A stretch of 64,000 nucleotides of DNA from an uncultured Odoribacter sp. (GTDB lineage Bacteria > Bacteroidota > Bacteroidia > Bacteroidales > Marinifilaceae). A program made the translations under genes and the position numbers. Position 1 is the stretch's first letter. Every line of letters begins with the position of its first letter. The stretch spans positions 124,001 to 188,000 of the forward strand of contig CALUKE010000004.1 in NCBI GenBank assembly GCA_944321165.1. The letters are read 5' to 3'. Under the pieces are notes generated by a model. That model saw nothing but the letters and a program-made list of their open reading frames with translations, searched no databases and was not told the origin of the DNA. Below are positions 53,876 through 63,417 of the stretch, in pieces.

Positions 53876-56296
53876 ATGAACAAAATAAACTTACAAGCAG
53901 TATTATTACAAAACATGGGAGAAGATTCAGCCGAATTCTTACCGATTCTCGGAGACGAGAAAGAATTGCTGAATGACAACATACAGCTTCCTGACACACT
54001 GCCAATATTACCGCTCCGCAACACGGTACTGTTCCCGGGCGTCATTATTCCGATCAACATCGGACGGGAAAAATCTTTAAAGTTAATCAAAGATTCATAC
54101 CGGCAAAATACTTTCATCGGAGTCGTTGCCCAAAAAGACACCCATACGGAAAATCCCAGTATAAACGATTTATACCAAGTGGGGACGGTCGCCTCTATCC
54201 TGAAAATACTGGAAATGCCGGATGGCACCACCACTGCAATCATTCAGGGAAAACGCAGATTTTTACTGGAAGATATATTGTACGACGACCCATATCATTT
54301 TGGAAAAATCATACTGAAAAACGAAGAGCGGGCTCCAGAAAATGATCCGGAATACAACGCCATCGCCGAATCATTGAAAGACATGGCCTCCAAGATTGTC
54401 AAATACTCCAGCCACATCCCAAACGAAGCGGGATTTGCCTTGAAAAATATCGAAAGCATGCTGTTCCTCATCAACTTCATTTCATCAAATACGGATGTGG
54501 ACTATCAGCATAAACAGGAATTACTGGAAATAGACGACCTGAAACAACGGGCCATCAAACTACTCGAGATTCTGAGCAAACAAGTCAGCTTACTGGAACT
54601 GAAAAACGATATTCAGAAAAAAGTCAAAATGGATATCGACAAACAGCAACGGGAATATTTTCTCCACCAGCAGATCAAAACCATTCAGGACGAACTGGGA
54701 GGCAATCCGGTAGACGAAGAAATACAGGAACTGGAAGAACAAGCAGACAAAAAAGAATGGAAGGAAGAGATACGAAAAATTTTCGACAAGGAATTGAACC
54801 GACTGAGACGACTGAATCCGTCGTCTCCGGACTATTCCGTACAATCCAATTACCTGCGAGAAATATTGGAACTTCCATGGAATCACTGTTCCGAAGACAA
54901 CTTGGATTTGAATCATGCCCGAGAAGTACTCGACGCTGATCACTTCGGACTGGAAAAGGTAAAAGAACGAATTCTGGAATATTTGGCCGTACTGAAACTG
55001 AAAGCAGACATGAAATCTCCGATTCTATGCCTTTACGGTCCTCCGGGAGTAGGAAAAACCTCCTTGGGGAAATCCGTAGCAAAAGCCCTGAATCGGGAAT
55101 TTGTCCGAATGTCTTTGGGCGGTTTGCACGATGAATCGGAAATCCGGGGACACCGGAAAACCTATATCGGGGCCATGCCCGGACGGATCCTCCAGAATAT
55201 CAAAAAAGCGGGTACCTCCAATCCCGTTTTCATTCTGGATGAAATCGACAAGGTCGGCAATGACTTCCGGGGAGATCCGCAATCTGCCCTGTTGGAAGTA
55301 CTCGACCCGGAACAAAACAACAGTTTCCACGATAATTTTCTGGACATCGACTACGATTTGTCCAAAGTCATGTTTATCGCCACTGCCAACGACCTGAGCA
55401 CAATTGCCGGCCCGCTTCGGGACCGGATGGAAATCATCGAAGTCAGCGGCTATCTGATGGAAGAAAAACGGGAAATCGCCAAGCGCCACCTGATTCCGAA
55501 ACAACTGGAGAATCATGGCATCACCGCTGAAAATGTATCCATTCCAGACGCCATCATCGAACTGATCATTGAAAAATATACCCGCGAATCGGGTGTACGA
55601 AGCCTGGACATGACCATTGCCAAAATCATGCGGCACATCGCCAGAAAGGTAGCAATGAATAAAAAATTCTCCATTACTTTGGATGAGGAAAAAGTAAAGG
55701 AATATCTGGGAAGTCCCATATTCTCACGCGAAGAATACCAGGGCAACGAACTGCCCGGAGTCGTCACCGGTTTGGCCTGGACAGCTGCCGGCGGTGAAAT
55801 ACTGTACATCGAATCCAGCTACTGCCAAGGAAAAGGAACACTCACGCTGACCGGAAACCTGGGAGATGTCATGAAAGAATCGGCTACCCTGGCACTCGAG
55901 TACATCAAATCGCATGCAAAAGAAATCGGGATAAACAACAAGATATTTGCCGAAAACGACATCCACATACACGTTCCGGCTGGAGCCGTGCCCAAAGACG
56001 GACCGTCAGCAGGTATCACCATGGTCACCGCCCTGGTCTCCGCCCTTACCGGCCGGAGAATAAAAAAAGCCATCGCCATGACCGGAGAAATCACCCTGCG
56101 GGGAAAAGTCCTGCCGGTAGGAGGCATCCGGGAAAAAATACTGGCAGCCAAACGCGCCGGTATCAAAGAAATCATTCTATGCAGTGAAAACAAAAAAGAT
56201 ATCGACGATATCAAAAAAGAATACTTGAAAGGACTGAAATTCCACTATGTGGACCAGATCCAGGAAGTATTGCAAATAGCCCTTTTAAAGGGATAA
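53876..56296 (+). CDS. lon: ATP-dependent protease La (Lon)
   Basis: An 806-residue Lon protease for quality control and regulated degradation. The N-terminal substrate-binding (LAN) domain starts at [20 protein letters not shown]. The AAA+ module has Walker [14 protein letters not shown] near residue 386 and Walker [12 protein letters not shown]. The proteolytic domain has the catalytic Ser in [14 protein letters not shown] and the Lys in [16 protein letters not shown]. It is full length for the family. The 195-base upstream gap holds a sigma-54-like element and an inverted repeat. A strong bidirectional terminator follows. Confidence 0.97.
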   Translation: MNKINLQAVLLQNMGEDSAEFLPILGDEKELLNDNIQLPDTLPILPLRNTVLFPGVIIPINIGREKSLKLIKDSYRQNTFIGVVAQKDTHTENPSINDLYQVGTVASILKILEMPDGTTTAIIQGKRRFLLEDILYDDPYHFGKIILKNEERAPENDPEYNAIAESLKDMASKIVKYSSHIPNEAGFALKNIESMLFLINFISSNTDVDYQHKQELLEIDDLKQRAIKLLEILSKQVSLLELKNDIQKKVKMDIDKQQREYFLHQQIKTIQDELGGNPVDEEIQELEEQADKKEWKEEIRKIFDKELNRLRRLNPSSPDYSVQSNYLREILELPWNHCSEDNLDLNHAREVLDADHFGLEKVKERILEYLAVLKLKADMKSPILCLYGPPGVGKTSLGKSVAKALNREFVRMSLGGLHDESEIRGHRKTYIGAMPGRILQNIKKAGTSNPVFILDEIDKVGNDFRGDPQSALLEVLDPEQNNSFHDNFLDIDYDLSKVMFIATANDLSTIAGPLRDRMEIIEVSGYLMEEKREIAKRHLIPKQLENHGITAENVSIPDAIIELIIEKYTRESGVRSLDMTIAKIMRHIARKVAMNKKFSITLDEEKVKEYLGSPIFSREEYQGNELPGVVTGLAWTAAGGEILYIESSYCQGKGTLTLTGNLGDVMKESATLALEYIKSHAKEIGINNKIFAENDIHIHVPAGAVPKDGPSAGITMVTALVSALTGRRIKKAIAMTGEITLRGKVLPVGGIREKILAAKRAGIKEIILCSENKKDIDDIKKEYLKGLKFHYVDQIQEVLQIALLKG

Positions 56297-56298
56297 AC

Positions 56299-56339
56299 AT
56301 TAAACAAAACGCCTCGACTATCGAGGCGTTTTGTTTAAT
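56299..56339. terminator. Bidirectional terminator between lon and cydB
   Basis: Perfect 19-bp inverted repeat 56299-56317 / 56321-56339 with a 3-base loop. GC-rich in the middle (GCCTCGA/TCGAGGC) and A/T at both outer ends, so it works in either direction. It overlaps the cydB stop codon. Confidence 0.95.
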
Positions 56340-57474
56340 ACTTCGGATCGCTTTCCTCCAGCATCTGCCGGGTCATCGGCTTTCGGGTCATCACCCGCCA
56401 GGCATACCAGATATAGGCAATGACCACCGGGATGACCAGAGAAACATAAAACATGACTTTCAACGTATAAAACGACGACGATGCATTATAAATCGTCAGG
56501 GAAGAATCCGGATCCACCGAAGAGGGATAAAAAGCAGTACGATTGAAACCGGCCAATACAAGCAAAGCGATGACGGCCAACACCGTCCCGCTGCCGGCAA
56601 ACCAAATGCCCTTGCGCCAGAGAGGCGAGGAAAGCGTCCGGATAATCCCATAGAGGACACCGAACAGTCCAACGAGCAAAAGCCCTGTATTCACAGGCAT
56701 CTCCAGCAAATTAAAGAAATATTTGTACCGTACCGGTTCTATACTTTCATCCGCCAGGACTGCATAGCCATCCCCCGTAAGTATAACCCCCAGAAAAAGC
56801 AGAAAAAACACAACAAACGGAACGGCATTGAACCACAATTGCCGGCGGCTGCGCACCCCAATATTGACATCATCGATTGTCAAGATGAAATACAACAGCG
56901 CCAAAGTCCTTGCCGCAAAAAATACTGCCAAAGCCAGGAAATAATTGGTAACAACCCCCAACGCATCCAGACCTCGCCAGGGAGTCATCCATTCCACATC
57001 ACGCATGACACCCAACCGAAAAGGAGACCCGGTAAAAAAAGTAGCTACCGCTGCCCCTAACAGCAACGGAGCGGCATAACCGTTGATCATCAAAAAAACT
57101 TCGTAAGTCCGGGACCCCAGAAAATTATTCTTCTTATTCCGGTATTCATAAGACACCGCCTGCAACACAAAACAAAACAGAATTAACATCCAGACAAGAT
57201 AAGCCCCTCCGAAGCTGGTCGAATAAAACAAAGGGAAACTGGCAAAAAATGCACCGCCAAAAACCACCAGGGTCGTAAAAGTATACTCCCACTTGTGACC
57301 GAGTGTATTGATAATCAAATCCCGTTCACCCTTCTCCTTTCCGATCGTATAGAGCAGACTCTGCCCCCCCTGAACGAACAATAAAAATACCAATACTCCA
57401 CCCAAGATACAGACAAGTATCCACCAATAGTGTTGTAACATATTCAGATCCATGACATCCATATAAAGTTTCAA
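56335..57474 (-). CDS. cydB: Cytochrome bd ubiquinol oxidase subunit II
   Basis: A 379-residue polytopic inner-membrane subunit of the bd-type quinol oxidase, which reduces oxygen without pumping protons and gives oxygen tolerance to anaerobes. Family features include an early hydrophobic helix (WWILVCILGGVLVFLLFVQG), GQSLLYTIG and the GSPFRLGV then WMTPWRGLDALG region. It starts 17 bases after cydA. It is the last gene of the DUF4492-cydA-cydB operon. Confidence 0.95.
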   Translation of the reverse strand: MKLYMDVMDLNMLQHYWWILVCILGGVLVFLLFVQGGQSLLYTIGKEKGERDLIINTLGHKWEYTFTTLVVFGGAFFASFPLFYSTSFGGAYLVWMLILFCFVLQAVSYEYRNKKNNFLGSRTYEVFLMINGYAAPLLLGAAVATFFTGSPFRLGVMRDVEWMTPWRGLDALGVVTNYFLALAVFFAARTLALLYFILTIDDVNIGVRSRRQLWFNAVPFVVFFLLFLGVILTGDGYAVLADESIEPVRYKYFFNLLEMPVNTGLLLVGLFGVLYGIIRTLSSPLWRKGIWFAGSGTVLAVIALLVLAGFNRTAFYPSSVDPDSSLTIYNASSSFYTLKVMFYVSLVIPVVIAYIWYAWRVMTRKPMTRQMLEESDPKY

Positions 57475-57491
57475 TAAAAAATGACATTATT

Positions 57492-59045
57492 CTATTCCGC
57501 CCCTTTTACTCCTTTTCGAATTTGTGCAAACATAATTCCCAATTCTGCGATCAATAACAAAGTAAACAAAACGGCAAACATCCAGAAAGTAGTCACCACC
57601 CATCCAGACGCAATCCGGGTAATTGCAACCTGAGTCGGCATCAGGTGCTGCACCACCCAGGGCTGTCGACCGACTTCCGCGACAATCCACCCACATTGGG
57701 AGGCCACATAAGCCAAAGGCACACAAACAATAGCCAGATAGGGAATTAACCGGAAACAAGCGAATTTTCTTTTTTTCGCATACCAACCGGCCACCACAAA
57801 CAGCAACAGAAACAAAAAACCCAAACCGACCATGATACGGAAGCTGTAAAACACCAAAGGAATCGGAGGGATCACCTCCTCCGGAGAAGAAAGATAACCG
57901 TAACCGAAATCCTGAAAATGAGTTCTCAATAGCTGCAACGCCTGAGCCGCTACGGCATCGTCTCCCTCGTCGACAGCCTTCCGGTAATCTTTCAGGGCTG
58001 CGATTGCCATCCGCCCGTTGGCCATCCGCTGCTCAACAGAAGGATATTCCGTTCCGTCAGAAGAAACATAACCATTCAAAATATCCTGCACTCCGGGGAT
58101 ATAGGCATCAAAATCATGATAACCCAAAAACGACAGCATATTCGGCAATGCAATGCCATACTTCACTCGATACATCCGGTCGGAAGGCAAAGCCGGATCG
58201 GTCACGGTCAAACCGATCAGGGTGAGATCCACACCCTTTCCTCCTTCGTTCAACCCTTCCATCGCGGCCAGCTTCATCGGTTGAGTCCGGGTAATATCCC
58301 GGGCACTGAGATCACCGGTAAACATCGTCGCCAAGATACTGCAAAAACCAAAAACCGAAGCTAACAAAATACTTTTCCGACAAAACTCGAGATGCCTTCG
58401 TTTCAAAATAAACCAGCCACTTACGCCAATAACAAAACAGGCCGACAGCGTATAAGCCGAAGTCACCGTATGAAAAAACTTACTCATCGCCGTCGGTGAA
58501 AAAAGCACCGCCCAAAAATCGACCATCTCATTTCTTGCCGTCAACGGATTGAATTCCATTCCCACCGGATTTTGCATCCAGGCATTTGCCACCAAAATCC
58601 ACAAGGCAGAAATATTGGAGCCGATAAATACCATCCAGGTAGATAACAGATGAAAACGCCGGCTCACCCGCTCCCATCCGAAAAACATCACGGCAAAAAA
58701 AGTCGCCTCCAGGAAAAAGGCAAACAGCCCTTCGATGGCTAAAGGTGCTCCAAAAATATCTCCCACAAACCAAGAATAATTCGACCAGTTCGAGCCAAAC
58801 TGAAACTCAAGAATCAATCCGGTCGCTATCCCAATGGCAAAATTGACCGCAAAAAGTTTCATCCAGAATTTAGCCGCATGCAACCATTCGACTTTTCCAG
58901 TCCGATACCACAGGGTCTCCATCATCGCCAGTAAAAACGACAAACCCAGCGTAAGAGGCACAAACATATAATGGTAAATGGCGGTCATGGCAAACTGCCA
59001 ACGAGACCATTCCACAAGCGAAGTAGTTGTTAATTCCAATATCAT
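57492..59045 (-). CDS. cydA: Cytochrome bd ubiquinol oxidase subunit I
   Basis: A 517-residue subunit carrying the heme groups and the quinol site. The N-terminal segment WSRWQFAMTAIYHYMFVPLT contains the heme-ligand His. Later blocks include GLILEFQFGSNWSNYSWFVG, GWFILKRRHLEFCRKS and a C-terminal GWIVAEVGRQPWVVQHL with the conserved Glu/Trp region. The hydrophilic Q-loop around residues 245-335 appears of moderate size. It lies 3 bases after the small DUF4492 gene and forms an operon with it and cydB. Confidence 0.97.
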   Translation of the reverse strand: MILELTTTSLVEWSRWQFAMTAIYHYMFVPLTLGLSFLLAMMETLWYRTGKVEWLHAAKFWMKLFAVNFAIGIATGLILEFQFGSNWSNYSWFVGDIFGAPLAIEGLFAFFLEATFFAVMFFGWERVSRRFHLLSTWMVFIGSNISALWILVANAWMQNPVGMEFNPLTARNEMVDFWAVLFSPTAMSKFFHTVTSAYTLSACFVIGVSGWFILKRRHLEFCRKSILLASVFGFCSILATMFTGDLSARDITRTQPMKLAAMEGLNEGGKGVDLTLIGLTVTDPALPSDRMYRVKYGIALPNMLSFLGYHDFDAYIPGVQDILNGYVSSDGTEYPSVEQRMANGRMAIAALKDYRKAVDEGDDAVAAQALQLLRTHFQDFGYGYLSSPEEVIPPIPLVFYSFRIMVGLGFLFLLLFVVAGWYAKKRKFACFRLIPYLAIVCVPLAYVASQCGWIVAEVGRQPWVVQHLMPTQVAITRIASGWVVTTFWMFAVLFTLLLIAELGIMFAQIRKGVKGAE

Positions 59046-59048
59046 ACA

Positions 59049-59270
59049 TCAAGGTTTTTGTATCAATTCATAAAATACATGCTCACTTTTCTCTTGTTCC
59101 GTCGTATAAGTTGTATTCAAATAATTCGGCATCAAAAAAGCTTTGAATACCACAAACAAAATAAACAATTTGAGTAAGACAATCACGACAAGCATCTTCC
59201 CCCATCCGGGTAGATGAGAAAAACCATCATAATAAATATGCCAAAGACGAACAAACATAAAACCATCCAA
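59049..59270 (-). CDS. DUF4492 small membrane protein preceding cydAB
   Basis: A 73-residue protein with one hydrophobic segment (about residues 22-44, GKMLVVIVLLKLFILFVVFK) and a charged C-terminal tail. DUF4492 proteins precede cydA in many Bacteroidetes and Campylobacterota. A role in bd oxidase assembly or stability, like that of CydX in Proteobacteria, is reasonable but inferred. It is separated from cydA by only 3 bases, so it is the first gene of the operon. Confidence 0.85.
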   Translation of the reverse strand: MDGFMFVRLWHIYYDGFSHLPGWGKMLVVIVLLKLFILFVVFKAFLMPNYLNTTYTTEQEKSEHVFYELIQKP

Positions 59271-59398
59271 TTATTCATTTCGAATTAAATTACGAATTAA
59301 AGATATAAAGGTTTTTAAGAATAAAATCTTTACAGATCATTTTTTTTATTTCAATTCAAAAAATAAGCTCACTTTTACAGAATATCGCGGGTTTTATT

Positions 59399-59406
59399 TA
59401 ATTTTG
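59399..59406 (+). promoter_or_regulatory. Candidate -7 element for the AI-2E family gene
   Basis: TAATTTTG matches TAnnTTTG; a TTTA (59374-59377) 21 bases upstream is close to the -33 TTTG. Transcription would start near 59413, about 34 bases before the ATG. Confidence 0.45.
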
Positions 59407-59446
59407 AAAAATAAAGAGAGAAAAACAACTGAGAAAAGCCAAGAGT

Positions 59447-60553
59447 ATGAATACATTCACAAAATATTTATTGGGATTTATCGCATTAGCGATCGCAGTC
59501 TTTTTTTCCTGGTATTTTTTTTCTGTCATCGTTTATGTGTTGGTAGCAGCCGTAATCTCATTCATCGGACGCCCCATCATAGACCTGCTCAACCGCTTCA
59601 AATTCCGAGGCCACCAATTGCCCGACGGCCTGAAAGCCGGCATTACAGTGATCTGTCTCTGGGGTTTTTTCATTCTGTTTTTCTGCACAATCATCCCGCT
59701 GGTCGTACACGAATTCCAATCCTTAGAAAATGTGAGCGTCAATAATATTGTAACGGAATTGAAAGGCCCCATCAACGATGCCGGAAATCTCATGAAACAT
59801 TATGGATGGATGGATGAAGACGAGAATGTAGAAAAATACGTGACCGAAAACCTCAGTAAACTGTTCGATCTCGAACAGTTGAAATCCTGGTTCGGGATTG
59901 TCGCCGGTACAATGACCGATATCTTTGTCGCGCTGTTTTCAATTACATTCATTCTCTTCTTCTTCCTCAAGGACAGTCGTTTATTCACCGGCATGGTTCT
60001 GGCCATCATCCCTTCCCGCTACGAGGATCAGGCCCGGAATGCCTTGGATTCCATACAAAAGCTGTTGGTACGTTACTTCGTCGGACTACTCCTCGAAGTC
60101 ATCGGAGTCATGACACTGAATACCGTCGGTCTCTCCATCGTCGGCCTGAGCTTCAGCAATGCCGTCGTCATCGGTCTGGTCACCGGTATCCTAAACGTCA
60201 TCCCTTACATCGGCCCGATGATCGGCGTATTTTTCGGTTTGGCTGTCGGCATCGTCCTGAACCTGGACATGAATTTTTACCAGGAAATGCTCCCCTTGCT
60301 CATTTATATGACGCTGGCAATGCTGTTTACCCAACTGATCGACAACGTGGTCTTTCAGCCGTTCATATACGGCAACAGCGTACACGCCCACCCCTTGGAA
60401 ATCTTTCTGGTCATTTTGATGGCAGGAAGCATGGCCGGTATTCTGGGCATGATTTTAGCAATCCCCTCCTACACGGTACTGCGGGTGGTATTAAAAGAAT
60501 TTTTCAACAAATACAAGCTGGTAAAAAAACTGACCCAGAGTCTGAACGAATAG
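59447..60553 (+). CDS. AI-2E family transporter (PerM-like permease)
   Basis: A 368-residue inner-membrane protein of the AI-2E/PerM/YdiK family with about eight hydrophobic segments. A hydrophilic region lies around residues 95-160. Family segments include NVIPYIGPMIGVFFG near residue 250 and the C-terminal VVFQPFIYGNSVHAHPLEIF. The name comes from a reported autoinducer-2 exporter, but relatives carry out other exports or Na+/H+ exchange, so the substrate is uncertain. It stands alone, divergent from the cyd operon. Confidence 0.9.
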   Translation: MNTFTKYLLGFIALAIAVFFSWYFFSVIVYVLVAAVISFIGRPIIDLLNRFKFRGHQLPDGLKAGITVICLWGFFILFFCTIIPLVVHEFQSLENVSVNNIVTELKGPINDAGNLMKHYGWMDEDENVEKYVTENLSKLFDLEQLKSWFGIVAGTMTDIFVALFSITFILFFFLKDSRLFTGMVLAIIPSRYEDQARNALDSIQKLLVRYFVGLLLEVIGVMTLNTVGLSIVGLSFSNAVVIGLVTGILNVIPYIGPMIGVFFGLAVGIVLNLDMNFYQEMLPLLIYMTLAMLFTQLIDNVVFQPFIYGNSVHAHPLEIFLVILMAGSMAGILGMILAIPSYTVLRVVLKEFFNKYKLVKKLTQSLNE

Positions 60554-60560
60554 ACTCCGG
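60535..60560. terminator. Hairpin at the end of the AI-2E family gene
   Basis: CCAGAGTCT (60535-60543) and AGACTCCGG (60552-60560) pair at 8 of 9 positions around an 8-base loop. The hairpin spans the stop codon, between convergent genes. Confidence 0.45.
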
Positions 60561-60571
60561 GCCGAAAGAAG

Positions 60572-60826
60572 TTATTGCATTCCCATAATAAACATACTGC
60601 CGATTGCCCCCCAAAAGAGTATACAAAGAATCAGGCCGATCAGTATAAAAATCAAAGATGCCTTTGCCCAATTGGCTTTACTGACAGGCGTACTTGCACT
60701 GAAGGCCCATACTAACAACAGAATAAAATTAACAATAGGAATACACATCAGGATCATCGTAATGATCCAATCACCGATCGTTACAACCGACTGATTCCGT
60801 ACTACTTGCTGTTCTTGATTATCCAT
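60572..60826 (-). CDS. Small two-span membrane protein of unknown function
   Basis: An 84-residue protein taking ATG 60826 (MDNQEQQVVRNQSVVTIGDW). It has two predicted membrane segments: WIITMILMCIPIVNFILLLV, then LIFILIGLILCILFWGAI. Similar tiny proteins occur in Bacteroidetes, with no known function to me. It lies 80 bases downstream of the orphan ECF sigma gene on the same strand and may share its transcript or be a target. Confidence 0.7.
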   Translation of the reverse strand: MDNQEQQVVRNQSVVTIGDWIITMILMCIPIVNFILLLVWAFSASTPVSKANWAKASLIFILIGLILCILFWGAIGSMFIMGMQ

Positions 60827-60906
60827 AACCTTATAATTAATAACATACAATTATACGTATTTCTATTACAAAACCCATATAAACAGCCGACTATTTTTTA
60901 TGTTTT

Positions 60907-61515
60907 TTATATTTTTTCTACAATTTCCCTAACCTCGTTTTCAAATTCTCTTTTCGACAACAGCAAAAACAAAATTGTTTTTTTATCCAGACCGGGATAA
61001 AGCTGTCGAATCTTTTTCAAGGCATGAACCAGAAGCGTATTTACGGTGGAGACCGATATACCCAATTTTTGAGCGGTCTCCTTATAAGGCATCCCCTCCA
61101 AATAAACACACTGAATGATCTCCCGGCTTCGGGCTGGCAATTTCTCAATTTCCCCCTTTATCCGATTCAGCAATTCATCTTCGAGCATATCATACTCTTC
61201 CCAAGTCCGGTCCAACGTATGAAGCTGAGAAGCATTCCGGAGAGGATCTTTTTTTTCAATCCGATCGAGAGCCAGATTACGCACCGATGTATAAAGAAAC
61301 GACCTGAAAGTCTGCGGCTGTAAAAAAGTCCTACGCTCTCTTTCCCACAAACGGATAAAAAAATCCTGCACCAGATCTTCTGCCTGCGGCAGACTGTGCA
61401 GAAACGAAGAGGACCACAACACCAAAGGCTTGTAATATCTCTCGAACAGATATTCCATTCCCTTCGTATCATGCCGGTTTAGCAAAGTACATATGGTCAA
61501 ATCCTCTATTTGCAT
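60907..61515 (-). CDS. ECF-type RNA polymerase sigma factor without an adjacent FecR
   Basis: A 202-residue ECF sigma factor. Region 2 has YLFERYYKPLVLWSSSFLHS and QAEDLVQDFFIRLWERER. Region 4 has LPARSREIIQCVYLEGMP then YKETAQKLGISVSTVNTL. No anti-sigma or SusC gene is next to it. It lies 17 bases downstream of the LemA-TPM-TPM genes on the same strand, so it may be co-transcribed with them. It resembles the general Bacteroidetes ECF group, but regulation cannot be inferred from the neighbours. Confidence 0.9.
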   Translation of the reverse strand: MQIEDLTICTLLNRHDTKGMEYLFERYYKPLVLWSSSFLHSLPQAEDLVQDFFIRLWERERRTFLQPQTFRSFLYTSVRNLALDRIEKKDPLRNASQLHTLDRTWEEYDMLEDELLNRIKGEIEKLPARSREIIQCVYLEGMPYKETAQKLGISVSTVNTLLVHALKKIRQLYPGLDKKTILFLLLSKREFENEVREIVEKI

Positions 61516-61532
61516 ATTTTCTATTGAACGTT

Positions 61533-62303
61533 TTACCAGCTTCCACTTGCTCCGCCGCCACCAAAACCACCGCCGCCAAAACCGCCGAAACTGCCGCCGC
61601 CACTACTGAACGAACCGAAATCCCCACCCCGGCCACCGCCGAAACCACCAAAAAAGATCGGAGGAATTCCGCCGTTACCATGACTCCCGGTCGTATACCC
61701 CCTCCGACGACGGAACAACAGAATCGACAGAAAAAACAACAGCACAAAGAAAGAAAACAATCCACTTCCTCCTCCTTGTCGATCCTTTTTATGAACATAC
61801 TGTTCTGCCGTAAATTCTCCGGCAGCCAACTGCATCAACACATCGGTAGCCCTGCACACCCCTTCAAAATAATGATTCTGCTGAAATTCCGGTATCATCT
61901 CATTCCGGATAATCCGCGAAGCGACAACGTCCGGGATGACTCCTTCCAGACCATATCCCACCGCAATCGCCACCTCTCCTCTTTCTGTCGAGGTCTTCGG
62001 TTTGACAAGCACCAATACCCCGTTGTCTTTGCCCCGCTGTCCCACGCCCCATTTCTCTGCCAACCGCTGCGCATAATCGCTCGGTTCATAACCATCCAGA
62101 GATGCCACCGTCACAACAGCGATCTGAGTCGAAGAGGTATCATTGAAATGCCTTAACTTTTCTTCCAACATCCGCTGCTGCTGAGGAGAGAACAACTGAG
62201 TGAAATCATTGACAATCCGCCGGGGACGCATGGGCTCCGGAAAATCCTGCGCCTGCAGACAAAGCGTCCAAAACAGAAATATATACGTAAACAACAGCTT
62301 CAT
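61533..62303 (-). CDS. TPM-domain protein with Gly-rich tail (YgcG-like)
   Basis: A 256-residue protein with signal peptide MKLLFTYIFLFWTLCLQAQ. A TPM domain (about residues 32-150) contains FTQLFSPQQQRMLEEKLRHF, IAVVTVASLDGYEPSDYAQ and GYGLEGVIPDVVASRII. One transmembrane helix follows (FSFFVLLFFLSILLF), then a basic stretch and a glycine/phenylalanine-rich tail of about 50 residues. This is the YgcG/TPM_phosphatase layout, often partnered with LemA. The role is probably in envelope stress or photosystem-like protein turnover in relatives, and is not established in gut bacteria. It starts 2 bases after the second TPM gene. Confidence 0.9.
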   Translation of the reverse strand: MKLLFTYIFLFWTLCLQAQDFPEPMRPRRIVNDFTQLFSPQQQRMLEEKLRHFNDTSSTQIAVVTVASLDGYEPSDYAQRLAEKWGVGQRGKDNGVLVLVKPKTSTERGEVAIAVGYGLEGVIPDVVASRIIRNEMIPEFQQNHYFEGVCRATDVLMQLAAGEFTAEQYVHKKDRQGGGSGLFSFFVLLFFLSILLFRRRRGYTTGSHGNGGIPPIFFGGFGGGRGGDFGSFSSGGGSFGGFGGGGFGGGGASGSW

Positions 62304-62305
62304 GA

Positions 62306-62743
62306 CTAATCTTTAAAAGAAATTTCATCCGGTAATTCATTCACATCATTCGCCTGATAAGGGAAAAAGGCCTTCAATTGCTGCCCGACAGCAGCAACCG
62401 CCTCACAAATCCCCTCACAGACCTGCCCGTTTTTAAATCGCTCAACCATTCCATTCTTGATCCGATCCCAAAAATGTTCCGGTACTTTTGCATGGATACC
62501 GGCATCACCCAAAATCGCCAATTTCTTGTCCTTCAGAGCAACATATATCAACACTCCGTTCCGCAAGGCAGTCTTGTGCATTTTCAGTTCGGCAAACACC
62601 TGAGCCGCTCGGTCCAATACCTCCTTTTTCGAATGATTCTCAATGTGGACACGGATTTCACCCGAAGTATTTTTTTCTGCCTGCTGAATGGCAGCCACGA
62701 TCCGGCTTTTTTGTTCAGCCGTAAAATACTTTGAAGGATTCAT
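62306..62743 (-). CDS. TPM-domain protein (short, without signal peptide)
   Basis: A 145-residue protein that is essentially one TPM domain: FTAEQKSRIVAAIQQAEKNT, SGEIRVHIENHSKKEVLDRA, NGVLIYVALKDKKLAILGDA and FWDRIKNGMVERFKNGQVCE. No signal or membrane segment is apparent, so it may stay in the cytoplasm or bind the membrane through partners. It lies between the LemA gene (41-base gap) and the YgcG-like gene (2-base gap), in the standard LemA-TPM-TPM order of Bacteroidetes. Confidence 0.9.
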   Translation of the reverse strand: MNPSKYFTAEQKSRIVAAIQQAEKNTSGEIRVHIENHSKKEVLDRAAQVFAELKMHKTALRNGVLIYVALKDKKLAILGDAGIHAKVPEHFWDRIKNGMVERFKNGQVCEGICEAVAAVGQQLKAFFPYQANDVNELPDEISFKD

Positions 62744-62784
62744 GCATCACAGATTTTCAATAAGACAAAATACATGCTTCTCCA

Positions 62785-63375
62785 TCAGAACTCAACTTTC
62801 GGAGCACTCTCGGCTCCTGCAGTCGCTTCAAAATAAGGCTTCGGCGTAAAACCGAACATACCGGCCACCAGATTCCGCGGGAATTGCCGCACAGAAGTAT
62901 TATAAGCACGCGCCACCTCGTTGAACTTCCGACGTTCCACCGCAATCCGGTTTTCTGTTCCCTCAAGTTGCGCCTGCAAATCCAGAAAATTCTGATTGGC
63001 CTTCAGATCCGGATAATTTTCCGCCACCGCCATCAGACGGGACAAAGCCGAAGACAATTCTCCCTGAACCTGATTGAGTTGCTGAAGAGTCGCCTCATCC
63101 AGCTGATCAAGATTCAAACGAAGTTGCGTAGCCTTTGCCCGAGCCTCTACCACCTCTGTCAGGGTACTTTCCTCGTGTGCAGCATAGCCCTTTACCGTAT
63201 TCACCAAATTCGGAATCAAGTCCAAACGCCTCTGATACTGGTTTTCGACATTCGACCACTGAGCCTCGACTCCTTCACGCATGGTTACCATACCATTATA
63301 CGCTCCTTTAAACCAAAAGAAAATGCTGAGAACAATAACAGCAATAACAATAAGAACAATGTAACCTTTTTTCAT
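62785..63375 (-). CDS. LemA family protein
   Basis: A 196-residue protein with an N-terminal transmembrane helix (about residues 4-24, YIVLIVIAVIVLSIFFWFKG) and a long helical, probably coiled-coil ectodomain. The family signature YNGMVTMREGVEAQWSNVEN and the later RRKFNEVARAYNTSVRQFP segment are clear. LemA proteins are membrane-associated scaffolds of uncertain role, often next to TPM proteins. It begins the minus-strand LemA-TPM-TPM-sigma cluster, with a candidate promoter at 63398-63405. Confidence 0.93.
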   Translation of the reverse strand: MKKGYIVLIVIAVIVLSIFFWFKGAYNGMVTMREGVEAQWSNVENQYQRRLDLIPNLVNTVKGYAAHEESTLTEVVEARAKATQLRLNLDQLDEATLQQLNQVQGELSSALSRLMAVAENYPDLKANQNFLDLQAQLEGTENRIAVERRKFNEVARAYNTSVRQFPRNLVAGMFGFTPKPYFEATAGAESAPKVEF

Positions 63376-63397
63376 GTATCCGATTTTTTAATATCTA

Positions 63398-63405
63398 CAA
63401 AATTA
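63398..63405 (-). promoter_or_regulatory. Candidate -7 element for the lemA cluster
   Basis: The plus strand reads CAAAATTA, so the minus strand reads TAATTTTG, matching TAnnTTTG. It lies 22 bases upstream of the LemA ATG. The -33 region has only an imperfect match. Confidence 0.4.
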
Positions 63406-63417
63406 AAGAATTCTATG

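Noticed and set aside
61524..62156. A 210-residue plus-strand frame opposite the TPM protein
   Set aside because: It is the complement of the Gly-rich tail and TPM coding sequence, low complexity (Thr/Ala-rich), with no family features or start signals.
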